The notes under the pieces were generated by a model, which ran no database searches, was not told the DNA's origin, and saw only the letters and a list, made by a program, of their open reading frames with translations. A stretch of DNA of 64,000 bases from Phycisphaerae bacterium (GTDB lineage Bacteria > Planctomycetota > Phycisphaerae > SM23-33), in contig DRGC01000034.1 of the NCBI GenBank assembly GCA_011050235.1, positions 1 through 64,000 on the forward strand, written 5' to 3'. The translations under genes and the position numbers were made by a program. Positions 44,736-55,619 of this stretch are shown here, piece after piece. Position 1 is the stretch's first letter, and each line of letters begins with the position of its first letter.

Positions 44736-45701
44736 TCAGGATCGGCGCGCCGCGACCGGGTTGATCGTCCGCAGGCGCTTGGCCCAGCCGACGTCGGGCT
44801 GGTCGTTGGTCATGAAGGCCAGCCAGTCGCGCTTTCGAAGCACAAATCGCATCATCGGATTCAGCGGCCGGTGACGGTCGGCATGACCGGCGGGGTAGGA
44901 CAACTCCGTCAGCAGCGGCCAGGTGATCTCTTCGACCCGCCGAATCGCCGCCGCGCTCATCTGATCGAGGTACTTCCCCTGATTGCCGGCGACGATGTCG
45001 TCGCGGCCTTTGGTGTCGCCGGTGGAAGAGGCCTTGGTCATCCGTAGCATGTGGGGGGCGAACTCGCACGAGAGGAACTCGCACAACTCCCCCAGCGCCG
45101 CGACGGGGTCGTCCAGTAGCGCCTCATAACGGACCTCGGTGTAGGCCAGCCCGTGACGGCTGGCCTCGCGGCGGGCGCGGCGGATGTCGTCGACCCAGCG
45201 TGAGGCCGTCCCGGTGGGGCTCTTGTTCCACCGCTTGGCGTGGGAACTCGCCACGTCGCGCGGGTCGCGGACGATGTGAATGAAACGGGCCTCGGGGAAG
45301 ACTTCGCCCAGAAGGGGCAGGTGCAGCAGGTAGTCGGGCGTCTTGTCGCCGAAGATGCGGCCGTTCCAGAAGCCGTCCGGACAGAATGCCCGCAACAGGA
45401 ACTCGAAGATCGACGCCCACGACCGCTTGTCTTCGATGCGATCCAGATCCTCGAACATCAGCCGGTACCCGTAGCGCTGACCCCGGCGGTAGAAGGGACT
45501 GGCGATAAGGGCCTCGTAGAAACGCTTCATCCGGGCCGGGTCGGTCAGATCGACGTCCCGGCCGAAGCGGCGGACCCAACGCGGAATGAAGCCCGATTCG
45601 ATGTAAGGAAAGGCGATGTCGGGGTGGCTGCCCAGCAGGTCGCGGAGCATCGTGGTCCCGCTGCGCGGCACACCTACGATGAAGACCGGCCCGGCAAACA
45701 C
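44736..45701 (-). CDS. Sulfotransferase
   Basis: A 321-aa cytoplasmic protein. It begins with the PAPS 5'-phosphosulfate loop FIVGVPRSGTTMLRDLLG, and has the 3'-phosphate motif FIHIVRDPRDVASSHAKRW. These match sulfotransferase family 1/3 and the planctomycete expansion of this family. It transfers sulfate from PAPS to an unknown acceptor, possibly an envelope carbohydrate or lipid. The gene starts four bases after uvrB, and nadC follows 42 bases later, so it is embedded in a housekeeping operon. Confidence 0.9.
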   Translation of the reverse strand: MFAGPVFIVGVPRSGTTMLRDLLGSHPDIAFPYIESGFIPRWVRRFGRDVDLTDPARMKRFYEALIASPFYRRGQRYGYRLMFEDLDRIEDKRSWASIFEFLLRAFCPDGFWNGRIFGDKTPDYLLHLPLLGEVFPEARFIHIVRDPRDVASSHAKRWNKSPTGTASRWVDDIRRARREASRHGLAYTEVRYEALLDDPVAALGELCEFLSCEFAPHMLRMTKASSTGDTKGRDDIVAGNQGKYLDQMSAAAIRRVEEITWPLLTELSYPAGHADRHRPLNPMMRFVLRKRDWLAFMTNDQPDVGWAKRLRTINPVAARRS

Positions 45702-45705
45702 GGCC

Positions 45706-47697
45706 CTACCTGCCCTTCTCCGCCGGTTCGGCCGCGTCGTTTTTGAGTTTGGCGATTCGATCGCGGAGGGTGGCGGCGCGTTCGAACTCCAGGGCCTCGG
45801 CGGCTTCCATCATCTCTTCCTCCAGGTGGGCGACCAGTTCGGTGCGGTCGTATTCCTCCTCGCTGGCGGAGATCGCCTCGCGGGCGACGCGGACGGCCGA
45901 CAGTTCGTCGGCCAGGGCGTTGCGGATGGCCTTGCGGATCGTCTCGGGCGTGATGTTGTTCTCGACGTTATAGGCCCGCTGCAACTCGCGGCGGCGAGCG
46001 GTTTCGTCGATGGCCTGCTGCATCGAACGCGTCACCTTGTCGCCATAGAGCAGCACGCGGGCGTTGACGTTTCGGGCGCATCGCCCGATGGTCTGGATCA
46101 GGCTGGTCGCCGAGCGGAGGAAGCCCTCCTTGTCGGCGTCCAGGATCGCCACCAGCGAGACCTCCGGCAAGTCCAGCCCTTCGCGCAGCAGGTTCACGCC
46201 GACCAGCACGTCGAACTTGCCCTCGCGCAGGTCGGTGAGGATCTCCACGCGCTCGAGCGTGTGGATCTCGCTGTGGAGGTACTTGCAGCGGAAGCCTTCC
46301 TGGCGGATGTAGTCGGCGAGGTCCTCGGCCAGGCGCTTGGTGATCGTGGTGATCAGCGTTCGCTCGCCGGCGTCGACGCGTGTGCGGATCTCGACCAACA
46401 GATCGGCCACCTGCCCGCGAGCGGGGCGGACCTCGACGGCCGGGTCGATCAGGCCCGTCGGACGGATGACCTGCTCGACGACCTCCCCGCCGGACAGCTC
46501 GATCTCGTAGTCGTTGGGCGTCGCCGAGACGAACAGCACCTGCTTCCACGCCTGCTGAAACTCCTCGAACCGCAACGGACGGTTGTCCAGCGCGCTGGGC
46601 AGGCGGAAGCCGTGCTCGACCAGCGTGGTCTTGCGGCTGCGGTCGCCGTTGAACATCGCCCGGATCTGCGGGATCGTCACGTGCGACTCGTCAATCAGCA
46701 GCAGGAAGTCGTCGCCGAGATAGTCGATCAGGGTGTAGGGCTTGTCGCCCGGGGACCGGCCGTCGAGGTGGCGGGAGTAGTTCTCGATGCCGGGACAATA
46801 CCCCACCTCGAGCATCATCTCGATATCGTAGCGCGTCCGGGCGCTGAGGCGCTGGGCCTCCAGCAGCTTGCCGGCGTTCTTCAGCTCGATCAGCCTCGCC
46901 TCCAGCTCGGCCTTGATGTTCTCCGCCGCTCTTTCGACGGTGTCTTCAGGCGCGACATAGTGCACGGCCGGAAAGATAAATATATGGTCCGTGCTGGACA
47001 GCGTCTCGCCGGTGGTGGGGTTGATCAGATGGATCGCATCCACGGTGTCGCCGAACAGCTCGACCTGATAGCCGAACTGCTCGTAGGCGGGATAGATGTC
47101 CACCGTGTCGCCGCGGACGCGGAACGTGCCTCGCTTGAAGTTCACGTCGTTGCGGTCGTATTGGATCTCCACCAGCTTGCGGAGCATCTCGTCGCGGTCG
47201 ACGCTGTCGCCCACGCGGAGGGCGATCATCATTTTCTGATAGTCCTCGGGCTTGCCCAGGCCGAAGATGCACGAGACGCTCGCGACGATCAGCACGTCCT
47301 TGCGCCCGGAGAGGCTGGTCGTGGCCGACAGACGCAGGCGGTCGAGGTCGTCGTTGCGCGAGGCGTCCTTCTCGATGTAGATGTCCCGCTGGGGGATGTA
47401 GGCCTCAGGCTGGTAGTAGTCGTAATAGCTGACGAAGTACTCGACGGCGTTTTCGGGGAAGAGGTCCTTGAACTCCTGGTAGAGCTGGGCGGCCAGTGTC
47501 TTGTTGTGGCTGACCACGAGCGTAGGCTTGTTGAGGCGCTCGACCAGATGGGCCATCGTGAACGTCTTGCCGCTGCCGGTGACGCCCAGCAGGACGTTGC
47601 ACGTTTGCCCCTGGCGAAAGTTCGCCTCCAGCCGATCGATCGCGGCCGGCTGATCGCCCTTGGGAACCATCTCAGAGATGACCTTGAAGTCCGGCAT
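45706..47697 (-). CDS. uvrB: Excinuclease ABC subunit B
   Basis: 663 aa from the ATG at 47697; a TTG two codons upstream is the longer alternative. It shows Walker [15 protein letters not shown], the beta-hairpin region [30 protein letters not shown] (Walker B-type), the helicase motif [19 protein letters not shown], and the C-terminal UVR domain [19 protein letters not shown], which binds UvrC. It is the damage-verifying helicase of nucleotide-excision repair. A GATAAT -10 lies upstream on the minus strand, but no LexA-box was recognised. Confidence 0.97.
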   Translation of the reverse strand: MPDFKVISEMVPKGDQPAAIDRLEANFRQGQTCNVLLGVTGSGKTFTMAHLVERLNKPTLVVSHNKTLAAQLYQEFKDLFPENAVEYFVSYYDYYQPEAYIPQRDIYIEKDASRNDDLDRLRLSATTSLSGRKDVLIVASVSCIFGLGKPEDYQKMMIALRVGDSVDRDEMLRKLVEIQYDRNDVNFKRGTFRVRGDTVDIYPAYEQFGYQVELFGDTVDAIHLINPTTGETLSSTDHIFIFPAVHYVAPEDTVERAAENIKAELEARLIELKNAGKLLEAQRLSARTRYDIEMMLEVGYCPGIENYSRHLDGRSPGDKPYTLIDYLGDDFLLLIDESHVTIPQIRAMFNGDRSRKTTLVEHGFRLPSALDNRPLRFEEFQQAWKQVLFVSATPNDYEIELSGGEVVEQVIRPTGLIDPAVEVRPARGQVADLLVEIRTRVDAGERTLITTITKRLAEDLADYIRQEGFRCKYLHSEIHTLERVEILTDLREGKFDVLVGVNLLREGLDLPEVSLVAILDADKEGFLRSATSLIQTIGRCARNVNARVLLYGDKVTRSMQQAIDETARRRELQRAYNVENNITPETIRKAIRNALADELSAVRVAREAISASEEEYDRTELVAHLEEEMMEAAEALEFERAATLRDRIAKLKNDAAEPAEKGR

Positions 47698-47847
47698 CGG
47701 CAAGCAGTCCTCGTCGCTGATGATAAACCAGCATTATCCCACCAACGCCCCTCCCCCGCTAGTCACATTGCACGCTGATTGGCATCCGTCATCGTACGCA
47801 GCCATTGGGTGCGCAGATGTCTGCGGACCGGGCCGCCCGGTGACATC

Positions 47848-50800
47848 CTACAGCTGCGGCAAGGCGAACGTATCGATCGATTCGGCCAAGAGGTCGGCAA
47901 CGTCCAGCGGATCGACATCGAATGGGGTCTTCTGCTCGCCATGGGCTGCCGGTAGCAGGATGGGCAGGATGCCCGGTTCTTTCGCCTGGTGGCGACGTGA
48001 GCTCAGCAAAGCGGAGACAACCGGTGGCGCCATCGGCATTGGACGGGACTCGCTGATCGGGGGCGGGATGGGCTTGGAGATCCGGTTTCCTGCGGCGGCG
48101 AAGACCGCCTCATCGATTACCAGCGGCAGCGAAACGGCAGCGCGAGGCGAAGCAACTGGAGCGTCGAAGTCGATCGCCGGCACCGGTGCGGGCCGCAGAG
48201 CGGGGGCGGGTTCCGGCTGTTTGGTCTCGCTACGGCTCTGACCGATCGATGCTACCGGTTCAGCTACGGGCGCGACCTCGTCAACTGCCGGAGCAACGGC
48301 GGGTGTTACGGTCACCGGCTGGACAGGCGCCAATTCGACGGCCGCCGAAACCGCCAGCGGCGCCGCGCCGCCGCCTTCGGCCGGTGCTTCGGTCGGTGCT
48401 TCGGCTGGTGCTTCGGGGCGGACGAATCCAAAGTTCGCCTTCAAGATGGCCAGGTCCGTCCCGTCGGCCAGCCCATCGCCGTTGGCGTTTCCGCTGGCCC
48501 AGCCGCCTGCTTGTGCAAATCCCGCCTTCAAGATCGCCAAGTCCGTTGCGTCGACTTGTCCGTCGAGATTGAAGTCCGCGTATTCGGTGTCGAGGATGTC
48601 GCGGATAAGCACGTCGATGTCATCGGCATCGGCGTCGCCATCGCCATCGATATCGAAGCGGCTCTCGACGCCGCTGCCGTAGCTCTGGAACAGCAGATCG
48701 ATGTCGCCGGCGTCGATGTCACCGTCGAGGTCCACGTCGCCGGGCAGGCCGTCCTGCCAGGCGCCGAAGTCCAGGTCGGTCACCGATTCCCCTATTCCCA
48801 GGGCTACCGCATGTGTCGTCGGGACCAAGCCGCCTGAGGAATACGCGCCCAAGCCGATAATGGCGCTCGTCCCGTTGCCGAGCGTCAGGTCGCCCAGATG
48901 GGCGCCGGTGGCCGGGTCCAGACGTTGGACGAAGGCCCCGAGTAACGAGGTGACGGCCAGCAGTTCGCCGTTGGCGTAGGCCAGACCGCCGTCCAACGAG
49001 CCCAGACCCAGGGCGATGGTGTTCAGGATCGACCCGTCTGCCGGGTCGATCTCCAGGAGGTCGCCGTTACTGTTGGTGTCGAACAGCGTCGCTCGATCGG
49101 CCGCCGCGGCCAGTGAGCCGCTGACGTTGGCCGAGACGGTAAAGGTCCGGACCAGCGCGTCGGTAACGGGGTCCCAGACCGCAATTTCATTCGGCATGTA
49201 TTGGATGAACAGCTCGCCACCCAGCCAGGCCATGCCCTTGATGGCGTGAACCGGCCCGAAACTCAGCGCGTCGCTGTCGATGACCGCGCCGGTGTCCCGG
49301 TCGACCTCCCAAAGCGTCGGCGTCACGAAGTCGTTGGCATCGACGTAGAACAGGCTGTTCGAGCCCACTGCTAGGCCCTGGAACCCGGACGACTGGATGG
49401 GCTGCGGGCCGGCAAAGCTGTTGATGGCGCTGCCGTCGGTGACGTCGAACTCGGTGAAGGTCACATTGGCGCCAACCAATTCCGCCGCGAACGCCCGGGC
49501 CGGGGCCGCCGCGAGCGGCGCGGTCTGGGACCAGCCGCCGGGGGCGATCTGCCGCACCAGGTAGTCGCCCCGGGGCAAGTTGCTGAAGGCGTACAGACCG
49601 CTCTCGGTCTCCGGGTCGATCTGCGTGTCGCCGTTGACGTCCACGCTGACGGTCACCACCGAGGCGACGACCTGTCCGGTTCCCGCGGCGACCAGTTCGA
49701 CCGTCCGCCCGTCCAGACCTTCCTCGCCGGCATCGCGCGTCTCATCGCCGTCGAGGTCGTTGAAGACCTGCCCGGCGATCGAACTGGTGGAGGGGTCCAC
49801 CGTGAAGTGGACAACGAAATCGCCGCCCGCTACGCCGTCCCCGGACCGCAACGGCCATACGGGTTCGCCATCGAGGCTATTGCCGTAGACATCATCGAAG
49901 CCGCTCCAGCTGAGCAGGGCGAACGTATAGGTGTCCGTCGGCAGAGCCGTGTAGGTCACTGTCACCGACTGCGTGGCCGGGTCGTAGGTGACCGATGTCG
50001 GCGACTTCGATCCCGTCACAGCCCCTGCCAGCCAGACGTGATTCGCGGCGATGGTCGAGGCGTCCATCGGCTCGTCGAAGCCGATCGTCACCGTCAGGTC
50101 GCCCGGTGCGACGACGTCGCCTTCTGTGAGCGTGGACGAGATGACTCGCGGCGCCGTGACGTCTACTTCGAACTGCCCGCTGTAGGCGTCACTGGCGACG
50201 GATCGCAAGCTCGTCAGCGCGCCGGCAGCGATCTGGACCGTGTGAAGCCCCGTGGTGATCGTCGGGAGGTCGAAGATGATCGTCCGGGCGTCCACGACCG
50301 TCACACCGGTTGCCGGCAGGCCGTCAATCGTCAGGTCCGAGGCATCCAACGTCGACATCAGGAGCGGCCCCGAGAAGGACACGACCATCTGCGTCGGCGC
50401 CGACGAGCCCATGTGCACCCCGTCGGCGGGATCGGTGCCGGTGACCGTCAGAGCACGGGCAACCCCGCCGGTATAGCCGTCCACGCCAAGCACGTAGTCG
50501 CCTGCGCCGGCGGCGTTGTAGATGTTGATCACATAGTCGCCGCTGGCTGTCGCTAGGTGCGTGAGCAGGGCATTGCGACCATCCGGTGCGCTGTTGTCAT
50601 CGCTGGCGACCAAGTTGCCCAGCGGATCGTAGAGCTCGATGGCTGCGTCCAGATTATTGATGGGCTCGCCGGCGCCGTCGGCGGGAGTGCTTGTTGTTAT
50701 CGTCAGCGTATCGCCGGCCTGGACGGGGATGCTGTACTCATCGCCGCGCACGCCGGGAATCACCAGGTTATCCAGCATGACGCTCTGGTGGATGGTGCTA

Positions 50801-53800
50801 CTGGCCAGCATGTAGGCGATGTCAGCCGTTGGCCGCGAGATTGTGACCGTGCGGACCTGCCCCGCCGGCTGGGCGGGATCGATCACCTCCTCCAGGAGGT
50901 TGTAGCCGGCATCGTATGCGCGAACGATGGCAGGATCATCGTTGTCATTGCCGATGATGTCGATCGAGAACTCCGCTACGGGAGTGTGAAAATCCGCCCT
51001 CAGCCACTCGTAGTAGTGGTTCCAGTAGTCCATGTAATCGTGTCCGAAGACCCTGGCGCCGGTGGACGAGTAGTCGCTGGCTACGCTGGTAACAACCCCT
51101 GCATAACCTTCGATCGTCAGCGTGACACCGTCAAAGGCGTTCGTCAGAACAGTCCCGGCGGGGAAGTCATCGGGCTCGACAGAACTTGCCGTTCCCCGAG
51201 ATGAGCCAAGCACGACGCCCGTTTCGGAGATGTCCTGGGGGTCAACCAAGCTGAGGTCGAACGTCGAATTCCGTAAGACAATCAACCTGGTGGCGCCGTC
51301 GCCCGTGACGCGGAGGTAGTATATCCCCGTGGCCGATGCGACGAAGTCCAGGATGGCTCGGTCGATCTGGTTGGTGGCGTCTTCGCCCGCGGCCAGCAAT
51401 GTTCCGGCCGCGTCGTAGAGCTCAACCTGGCGCGCTTCATCCGCCGGTGATACAAGCGCCATCGATGCGGCGTCACCGGCGGCGAGGGTGAAGCTGTACC
51501 AGTCTTCGTCGCCAGTTTCCAAAAGCCCCTCCACGGCGCCGCGGCTGGCGCCGGCGCCGAGATCGACGAAGCTGGGGTCGATGTCCTGAGCCGTCGCAAG
51601 TGTGTCGTTGGTCGCCCCGTCGTGGGCTTCGTCCTCTACGGCGGCGTTGAGCGCCGTTCGCAGCGAATACGTCCCGGTCGACGGACCGACACCGCTGACG
51701 ACGATGGTGTAGGCGCCGGCTGTGGCTGCCGGGATCGTCTGAACAACGACGTTGTCGCCGGCGGCCGTTGCCGAGACACTGCTCAGCAGGCCGCCCAAGG
51801 GGCCGACCAGCTCGACGGTTCCCTGGAGCCCCGCACTGGGCGAAAGGACCACGGTAATGGTCTGGGCGGGGTCGACCTCCAGCGTGAAGCTATCGGTATC
51901 GCCGCCGGCACTGACGATTCCCGAGATCGTGTTGTCGTAGATCATACTTCCGGCCGGCAGTACAGATTCCAGCGGCGAAGGGAACGGCACGGTGCTGAAG
52001 TCCAGTTCGAGGGACCCGATGTAGGGCAGGTTGGGGTTACCGAATGCGTCGGTCAGTGCGCCACCAGCCAGGCTGACCTGCCAGACGATCTCGGCGTTGA
52101 GGCCTTGGACCGTGTACTCAATGGTGTCGGTGTCGATCACTGCGACGCCCGTCACCTGGCCCATGTTCAGCACCAGGTCGTCCAGGCCCACCGAGGCCGG
52201 GTCGACAGCTTCATTGAGATCAAAGCGGATGGTCGTCAGCGGCAGAGACACGATCGACCCGTCCGTCGGCGTCATGCCCACGACGGCCATGGGCAGGGAG
52301 TCATAGCGGAAGGTGCGGGGCCAGGCGTTCATGGCCAGCCCGTCGCTGAGCCTCTCGACGGCTCCATCGGCAATGAACATGTCCTGCTGGCCTTGGACCG
52401 TGATCGGGCTGACGGCGAAGCTGAAGGTCACGGTGTCGGCGTCATCGAGGGTGACGGTGTCTGCCGTAATGCCGTTGACCAGCAGGTCCGTGGCCTGAAC
52501 GGTCGCTGGGTCGTAGGGGTCCCGGAAATTGATGACGAAATCAGTTACGAATGACGTGACGACTTCACCGTCACCCGGGCTTGAGGAATCGATCACCAAC
52601 CCCATCAACTGAAGCGTGTTGTAGGCGTTGAGACGGCCGCCGGTGACGGTGATGCCGTCCAGTGACGGGATGGGGTCGGCGCCGGCGAAGATGGCGTCGC
52701 GGATCTCCTGGTACGTTGCGGTGGGGTTCATGTCCCAAGCCAGGGCCGCCACGCCCGCCACGTGAGGGGTCGCCATGGACGTGCCGCTCTTGGTGCCAAA
52801 GGTATCTCCAGGCGTCGTGCTCAGAATGTCGACGCCCGGGGCGCCCAGGTCGACGCTGGTGGCCCCCCAGTTGGAGAAGCTCGCCAAGCTGTCGTTGTGA
52901 TCCGTGGCCGCGACGGTGATCTGGTTATCCCCGGTCATGGCGGCCGGGTAGTACCCGAAGAGGGGGTTGTCGATGTCCGTTGAGTCGTTGCCGGCAGCGG
53001 CGATGAACAGCATATCCGCATCGGCAGTTCGTTGGACGGCGTCCGCCAAGGCCTGGGAGAACTCGCCGCCTCCCCAACTGTTGCTCGTCAGGCGGATGTT
53101 GACGCCGCGGTTTCGCATCATGACGGTGTAGTCCAGGGCCTCGATGGCGTCCGATGTGTCGCCCCTCCCGCCGTCGCTGAGGAACTTCAGCGCCATGATC
53201 TGAGTGCCCCAGCCCACGCCAGTCACGCCATATGCGTTATTGCCGACACCGGCGATGGTCCCCGAGACGTGCGTCCCATGGCTGTGCCCGTCCATGGGGT
53301 CACTGTCGTCGTTGATGAAGTCCCACCCGTAATAGTCGTCTATGAAGCCGTTCCCATCATTGTCGATTCCATCACCGGCAATCTCGCCGGGATTGTGCCA
53401 CATGTTGTCGACCAGGTCCGGGTGTGTGTAGTCCACGCCCGTGTCGATGACGCCTACGACAACACTCCCCGTGCCGGTGTGGATATCCCACGCCTCAGGC
53501 GCGTCGATGTCCGCATCGGGCGTGCCGCCGGTTTGTCCGGTGTTGTGCAGGCCGTAGAGAGAGTCGAACATGGTGTCGTCGGGGATGGCGTCGACCCATA
53601 TCGTGAAGTTCGGCTCGATGTATTGGAAGCCGGGCAAAGTGCTCGCTATGGAAAGGATGTCCACGTACTGAACGTCGTCGGATGATTCAAGCAGGAACAG
53701 GCCGGTGTGGCTGAGTTGGCGGACCACCCCTATCTCGGCCATCGTCAGCGGCGAGCCGCCGTTGCTATCGCTGTGACCGCCGTCGGAGGCCAAGAGAGCT

Positions 53801-54060
53801 CGCGCCACGATCACCTGATCGTCTTGTGTGCCGGACATGCCGTCCAGACTCAACAGCCATTGCCCCGGCGTGGCGTAGACCTGCTGGCCGTTCCAGTCCA
53901 TCGCTACGGCTTCGCCGCTTTCCAAGAGCCCATCCAGCACCCCGCCGCCTGCACTCAGCATCAGGCGCGGTTCCAGCGCCTCGAACTGAACGAACGTGTC
54001 ACCAGCGCGCCGCCTGCTGGACGGTGAGTCTTTGGGCGCGAAGTGATCAGATGTCCTCAT
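47848..54060 (-). CDS. Giant secreted subtilisin-like protease with dockerin repeats
   Basis: About 2070 aa from the ATG at 54060; earlier starts to 54138 are possible. The N-terminus has basic residues followed by FEALEPRLMLS, the planctomycete export-associated motif. The S8 domain (about residues 150-480) has the full triad: Asp in VIDTGVDYTHPDL, His in GHSHGTHVSGT, Ser in GTSMATPHVAG. Then come Ig-like repeats, pre-peptidase C-terminal domains, an SdrD-B-like unit (GQVFNDLDGDETRDAGE), and four dockerin-like repeats (e.g. DVDLDGDIDAGDIDLL). The end is a Pro/Ala-rich linker and hydrophobic tail. It is probably cell-surface or extracellular. A SUMF1-dockerin protein is upstream on the same strand. 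Confidence 0.88.
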   Translation of the reverse strand: MRTSDHFAPKDSPSSRRRAGDTFVQFEALEPRLMLSAGGGVLDGLLESGEAVAMDWNGQQVYATPGQWLLSLDGMSGTQDDQVIVARALLASDGGHSDSNGGSPLTMAEIGVVRQLSHTGLFLLESSDDVQYVDILSIASTLPGFQYIEPNFTIWVDAIPDDTMFDSLYGLHNTGQTGGTPDADIDAPEAWDIHTGTGSVVVGVIDTGVDYTHPDLVDNMWHNPGEIAGDGIDNDGNGFIDDYYGWDFINDDSDPMDGHSHGTHVSGTIAGVGNNAYGVTGVGWGTQIMALKFLSDGGRGDTSDAIEALDYTVMMRNRGVNIRLTSNSWGGGEFSQALADAVQRTADADMLFIAAAGNDSTDIDNPLFGYYPAAMTGDNQITVAATDHNDSLASFSNWGATSVDLGAPGVDILSTTPGDTFGTKSGTSMATPHVAGVAALAWDMNPTATYQEIRDAIFAGADPIPSLDGITVTGGRLNAYNTLQLMGLVIDSSSPGDGEVVTSFVTDFVINFRDPYDPATVQATDLLVNGITADTVTLDDADTVTFSFAVSPITVQGQQDMFIADGAVERLSDGLAMNAWPRTFRYDSLPMAVVGMTPTDGSIVSLPLTTIRFDLNEAVDPASVGLDDLVLNMGQVTGVAVIDTDTIEYTVQGLNAEIVWQVSLAGGALTDAFGNPNLPYIGSLELDFSTVPFPSPLESVLPAGSMIYDNTISGIVSAGGDTDSFTLEVDPAQTITVVLSPSAGLQGTVELVGPLGGLLSSVSATAAGDNVVVQTIPAATAGAYTIVVSGVGPSTGTYSLRTALNAAVEDEAHDGATNDTLATAQDIDPSFVDLGAGASRGAVEGLLETGDEDWYSFTLAAGDAASMALVSPADEARQVELYDAAGTLLAAGEDATNQIDRAILDFVASATGIYYLRVTGDGATRLIVLRNSTFDLSLVDPQDISETGVVLGSSRGTASSVEPDDFPAGTVLTNAFDGVTLTIEGYAGVVTSVASDYSSTGARVFGHDYMDYWNHYYEWLRADFHTPVAEFSIDIIGNDNDDPAIVRAYDAGYNLLEEVIDPAQPAGQVRTVTISRPTADIAYMLASSTIHQSVMLDNLVIPGVRGDEYSIPVQAGDTLTITTSTPADGAGEPINNLDAAIELYDPLGNLVASDDNSAPDGRNALLTHLATASGDYVINIYNAAGAGDYVLGVDGYTGGVARALTVTGTDPADGVHMGSSAPTQMVVSFSGPLLMSTLDASDLTIDGLPATGVTVVDARTIIFDLPTITTGLHTVQIAAGALTSLRSVASDAYSGQFEVDVTAPRVISSTLTEGDVVAPGDLTVTIGFDEPMDASTIAANHVWLAGAVTGSKSPTSVTYDPATQSVTVTYTALPTDTYTFALLSWSGFDDVYGNSLDGEPVWPLRSGDGVAGGDFVVHFTVDPSTSSIAGQVFNDLDGDETRDAGEEGLDGRTVELVAAGTGQVVASVVTVSVDVNGDTQIDPETESGLYAFSNLPRGDYLVRQIAPGGWSQTAPLAAAPARAFAAELVGANVTFTEFDVTDGSAINSFAGPQPIQSSGFQGLAVGSNSLFYVDANDFVTPTLWEVDRDTGAVIDSDALSFGPVHAIKGMAWLGGELFIQYMPNEIAVWDPVTDALVRTFTVSANVSGSLAAAADRATLFDTNSNGDLLEIDPADGSILNTIALGLGSLDGGLAYANGELLAVTSLLGAFVQRLDPATGAHLGDLTLGNGTSAIIGLGAYSSGGLVPTTHAVALGIGESVTDLDFGAWQDGLPGDVDLDGDIDAGDIDLLFQSYGSGVESRFDIDGDGDADADDIDVLIRDILDTEYADFNLDGQVDATDLAILKAGFAQAGGWASGNANGDGLADGTDLAILKANFGFVRPEAPAEAPTEAPAEGGGAAPLAVSAAVELAPVQPVTVTPAVAPAVDEVAPVAEPVASIGQSRSETKQPEPAPALRPAPVPAIDFDAPVASPRAAVSLPLVIDEAVFAAAGNRISKPIPPPISESRPMPMAPPVVSALLSSRRHQAKEPGILPILLPAAHGEQKTPFDVDPLDVADLLAESIDTFALPQL

Positions 54061-54134
54061 TGCGCTGCTCTTCCTTGGGCATATCATGCATCCGAGTGGC
54101 AGGCCCGGGGCCGCCCGTTGTCGGGCGTGTGTAT

Positions 54135-55619
54135 TCATCTGTGCGACTGTGAGGCCAGCGCTCGGCCACGGCGGATCGTTGACCTGCGTCTCAGCACGCC
54201 CAAGCCGCCCAGGGCCAGTAGACTGATTGTCACCGGTTCGGGGACGGCCCCGGCTGGGGCGACGTAGCCAAAGGTGGCTTTCAGCAGGGCCAAGTCGGTG
54301 GCATTGATCACAACGTCGTAGTTGGTGTTGCCAGCCGCATAACCGACGCCCGATGAGCCGAAGTTGGCCTTCATGATCGCCAGGTCAGTGGCGTTTACCA
54401 CTCCGTCCAGGTTGAAGTCGCCCCGCTGGGTGCCGATGCGGCCCGAGCCGTCGGTCAACTCGACGAGGTTCTCAACGTGGTAGATCATGTCGTCCTCGTC
54501 CACGTCGCCGTCGCCGTCGACATCGTAGTCGGCACCTGTGGGCGGGACACTTGTGCGGATGTATCCGGCCATGAGGTCGATGTCGTCGGCGTCGACGTCG
54601 CCGTCACCGTCGAAATCGCCCGGGAGGGCCAGGCGAACGAGACGGAGCCCGATGAGGCTGCCGGAGTCTATCGCCGCCAGGTGGTGGCGGTTCGCTGCGT
54701 TCATGCCCCAGTTGAGCATGACCGCCCCGCCGCGCACGCCGCGCTGGCCCAGGATCTCGGCTTCGTTCCACTCCATCACGTTGCCGCCCATGTCGTACGC
54801 GCCGTAGGCGCTCACGGTGTTCTCGTATTCGCCGACCTCCGTCCGCCAATACGGGCTGCCGATGCTGCCCGGATAGGTGTAATTGGCATTGTTGCCCGGA
54901 TCGGGATCGATCACCGCGCTGCTGGGGATGACGTCGGTGCTGGTGGGGAAGATGTAGTAATCGCTGGTGGCGCCATTGTTCTTGTGGTAGGCGGCCTTGT
55001 ACCACTCATCCTCGGACGGGATGACGTAGCGGGCATCGGCCTTGCGCACGCCGGTCAGCGCGCCGTCGAGGAAGTACGAGCCGTCCTCCGTCGTCGTCAG
55101 GTCCTGCACGCCGGTCGGCATGCCGTTGGTCATCCAGTTGGCGAGGCGCGCCGCATCGCCCCAGCTGATGAAGTTCACGGGGCGGTCCTCGCGCTCGGCC
55201 GCCACGGAGTAGACGTAGCTGCCGTCGGCGCCGCTGCGCTGGATCTTGTTGCCGCGACTGTGCTCCCACATGTCCGTGTTGTACAGGCCGTAGGCATCGG
55301 TGATGGCCACGGCGTTGAGGAACTCGGTGTACTGGCCGGCCGTCACCTCGAACTTGCCGATGCTGTAGGCGTAGTCGACGGCCCCGCAGATCTGGTCGGG
55401 ACCGTAGCCCCACGTTTCGGCTGGCCCTGGACTGGGAATGCCGTAGTTCTCGCCCGACCACTCACCGGCATTGCCCATATTGCCCACGGCCATGAAGGGC
55501 ATGTCCATGGTCGTGGCGAAATCCACAACGGCATCGCCGCTCAGGTCCGCCCGAATGCCGGCCTGGGCCAAACCGGCGCAAACCAACAGAATTACCATCG
55601 TGATTGCTATGTGTCTCAT
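54135..55619 (-). CDS. Secreted SUMF1-domain protein with dockerin repeats and PEP-CTERM
   Basis: 494 aa from the ATG at 55619 with signal peptide (ITMVILLVCAGLAQAG). Residues about 45-330 are a formylglycine-generating-enzyme-like (SUMF1) domain: IGKFEVTAGQYTEFLNAV, PSEDEWYKAAYHKNN, YDMGGNVMEWNE and IGLRLVRLA. The catalytic Cys region is not present: after RGGAVML the usual CRSAxR is NAANRHHL. Two dockerin-like repeats follow (DFDGDGDVDADDIDLM, DFNLDGVVNATDLAIM and a third). The end is VPEPVTISLLALGGLGVL with RRR, a PEP-CTERM anchor. It may be a non-catalytic binding module. Confidence 0.88.
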   Translation of the reverse strand: MRHIAITMVILLVCAGLAQAGIRADLSGDAVVDFATTMDMPFMAVGNMGNAGEWSGENYGIPSPGPAETWGYGPDQICGAVDYAYSIGKFEVTAGQYTEFLNAVAITDAYGLYNTDMWEHSRGNKIQRSGADGSYVYSVAAEREDRPVNFISWGDAARLANWMTNGMPTGVQDLTTTEDGSYFLDGALTGVRKADARYVIPSEDEWYKAAYHKNNGATSDYYIFPTSTDVIPSSAVIDPDPGNNANYTYPGSIGSPYWRTEVGEYENTVSAYGAYDMGGNVMEWNEAEILGQRGVRGGAVMLNWGMNAANRHHLAAIDSGSLIGLRLVRLALPGDFDGDGDVDADDIDLMAGYIRTSVPPTGADYDVDGDGDVDEDDMIYHVENLVELTDGSGRIGTQRGDFNLDGVVNATDLAIMKANFGSSGVGYAAGNTNYDVVINATDLALLKATFGYVAPAGAVPEPVTISLLALGGLGVLRRRSTIRRGRALASQSHR

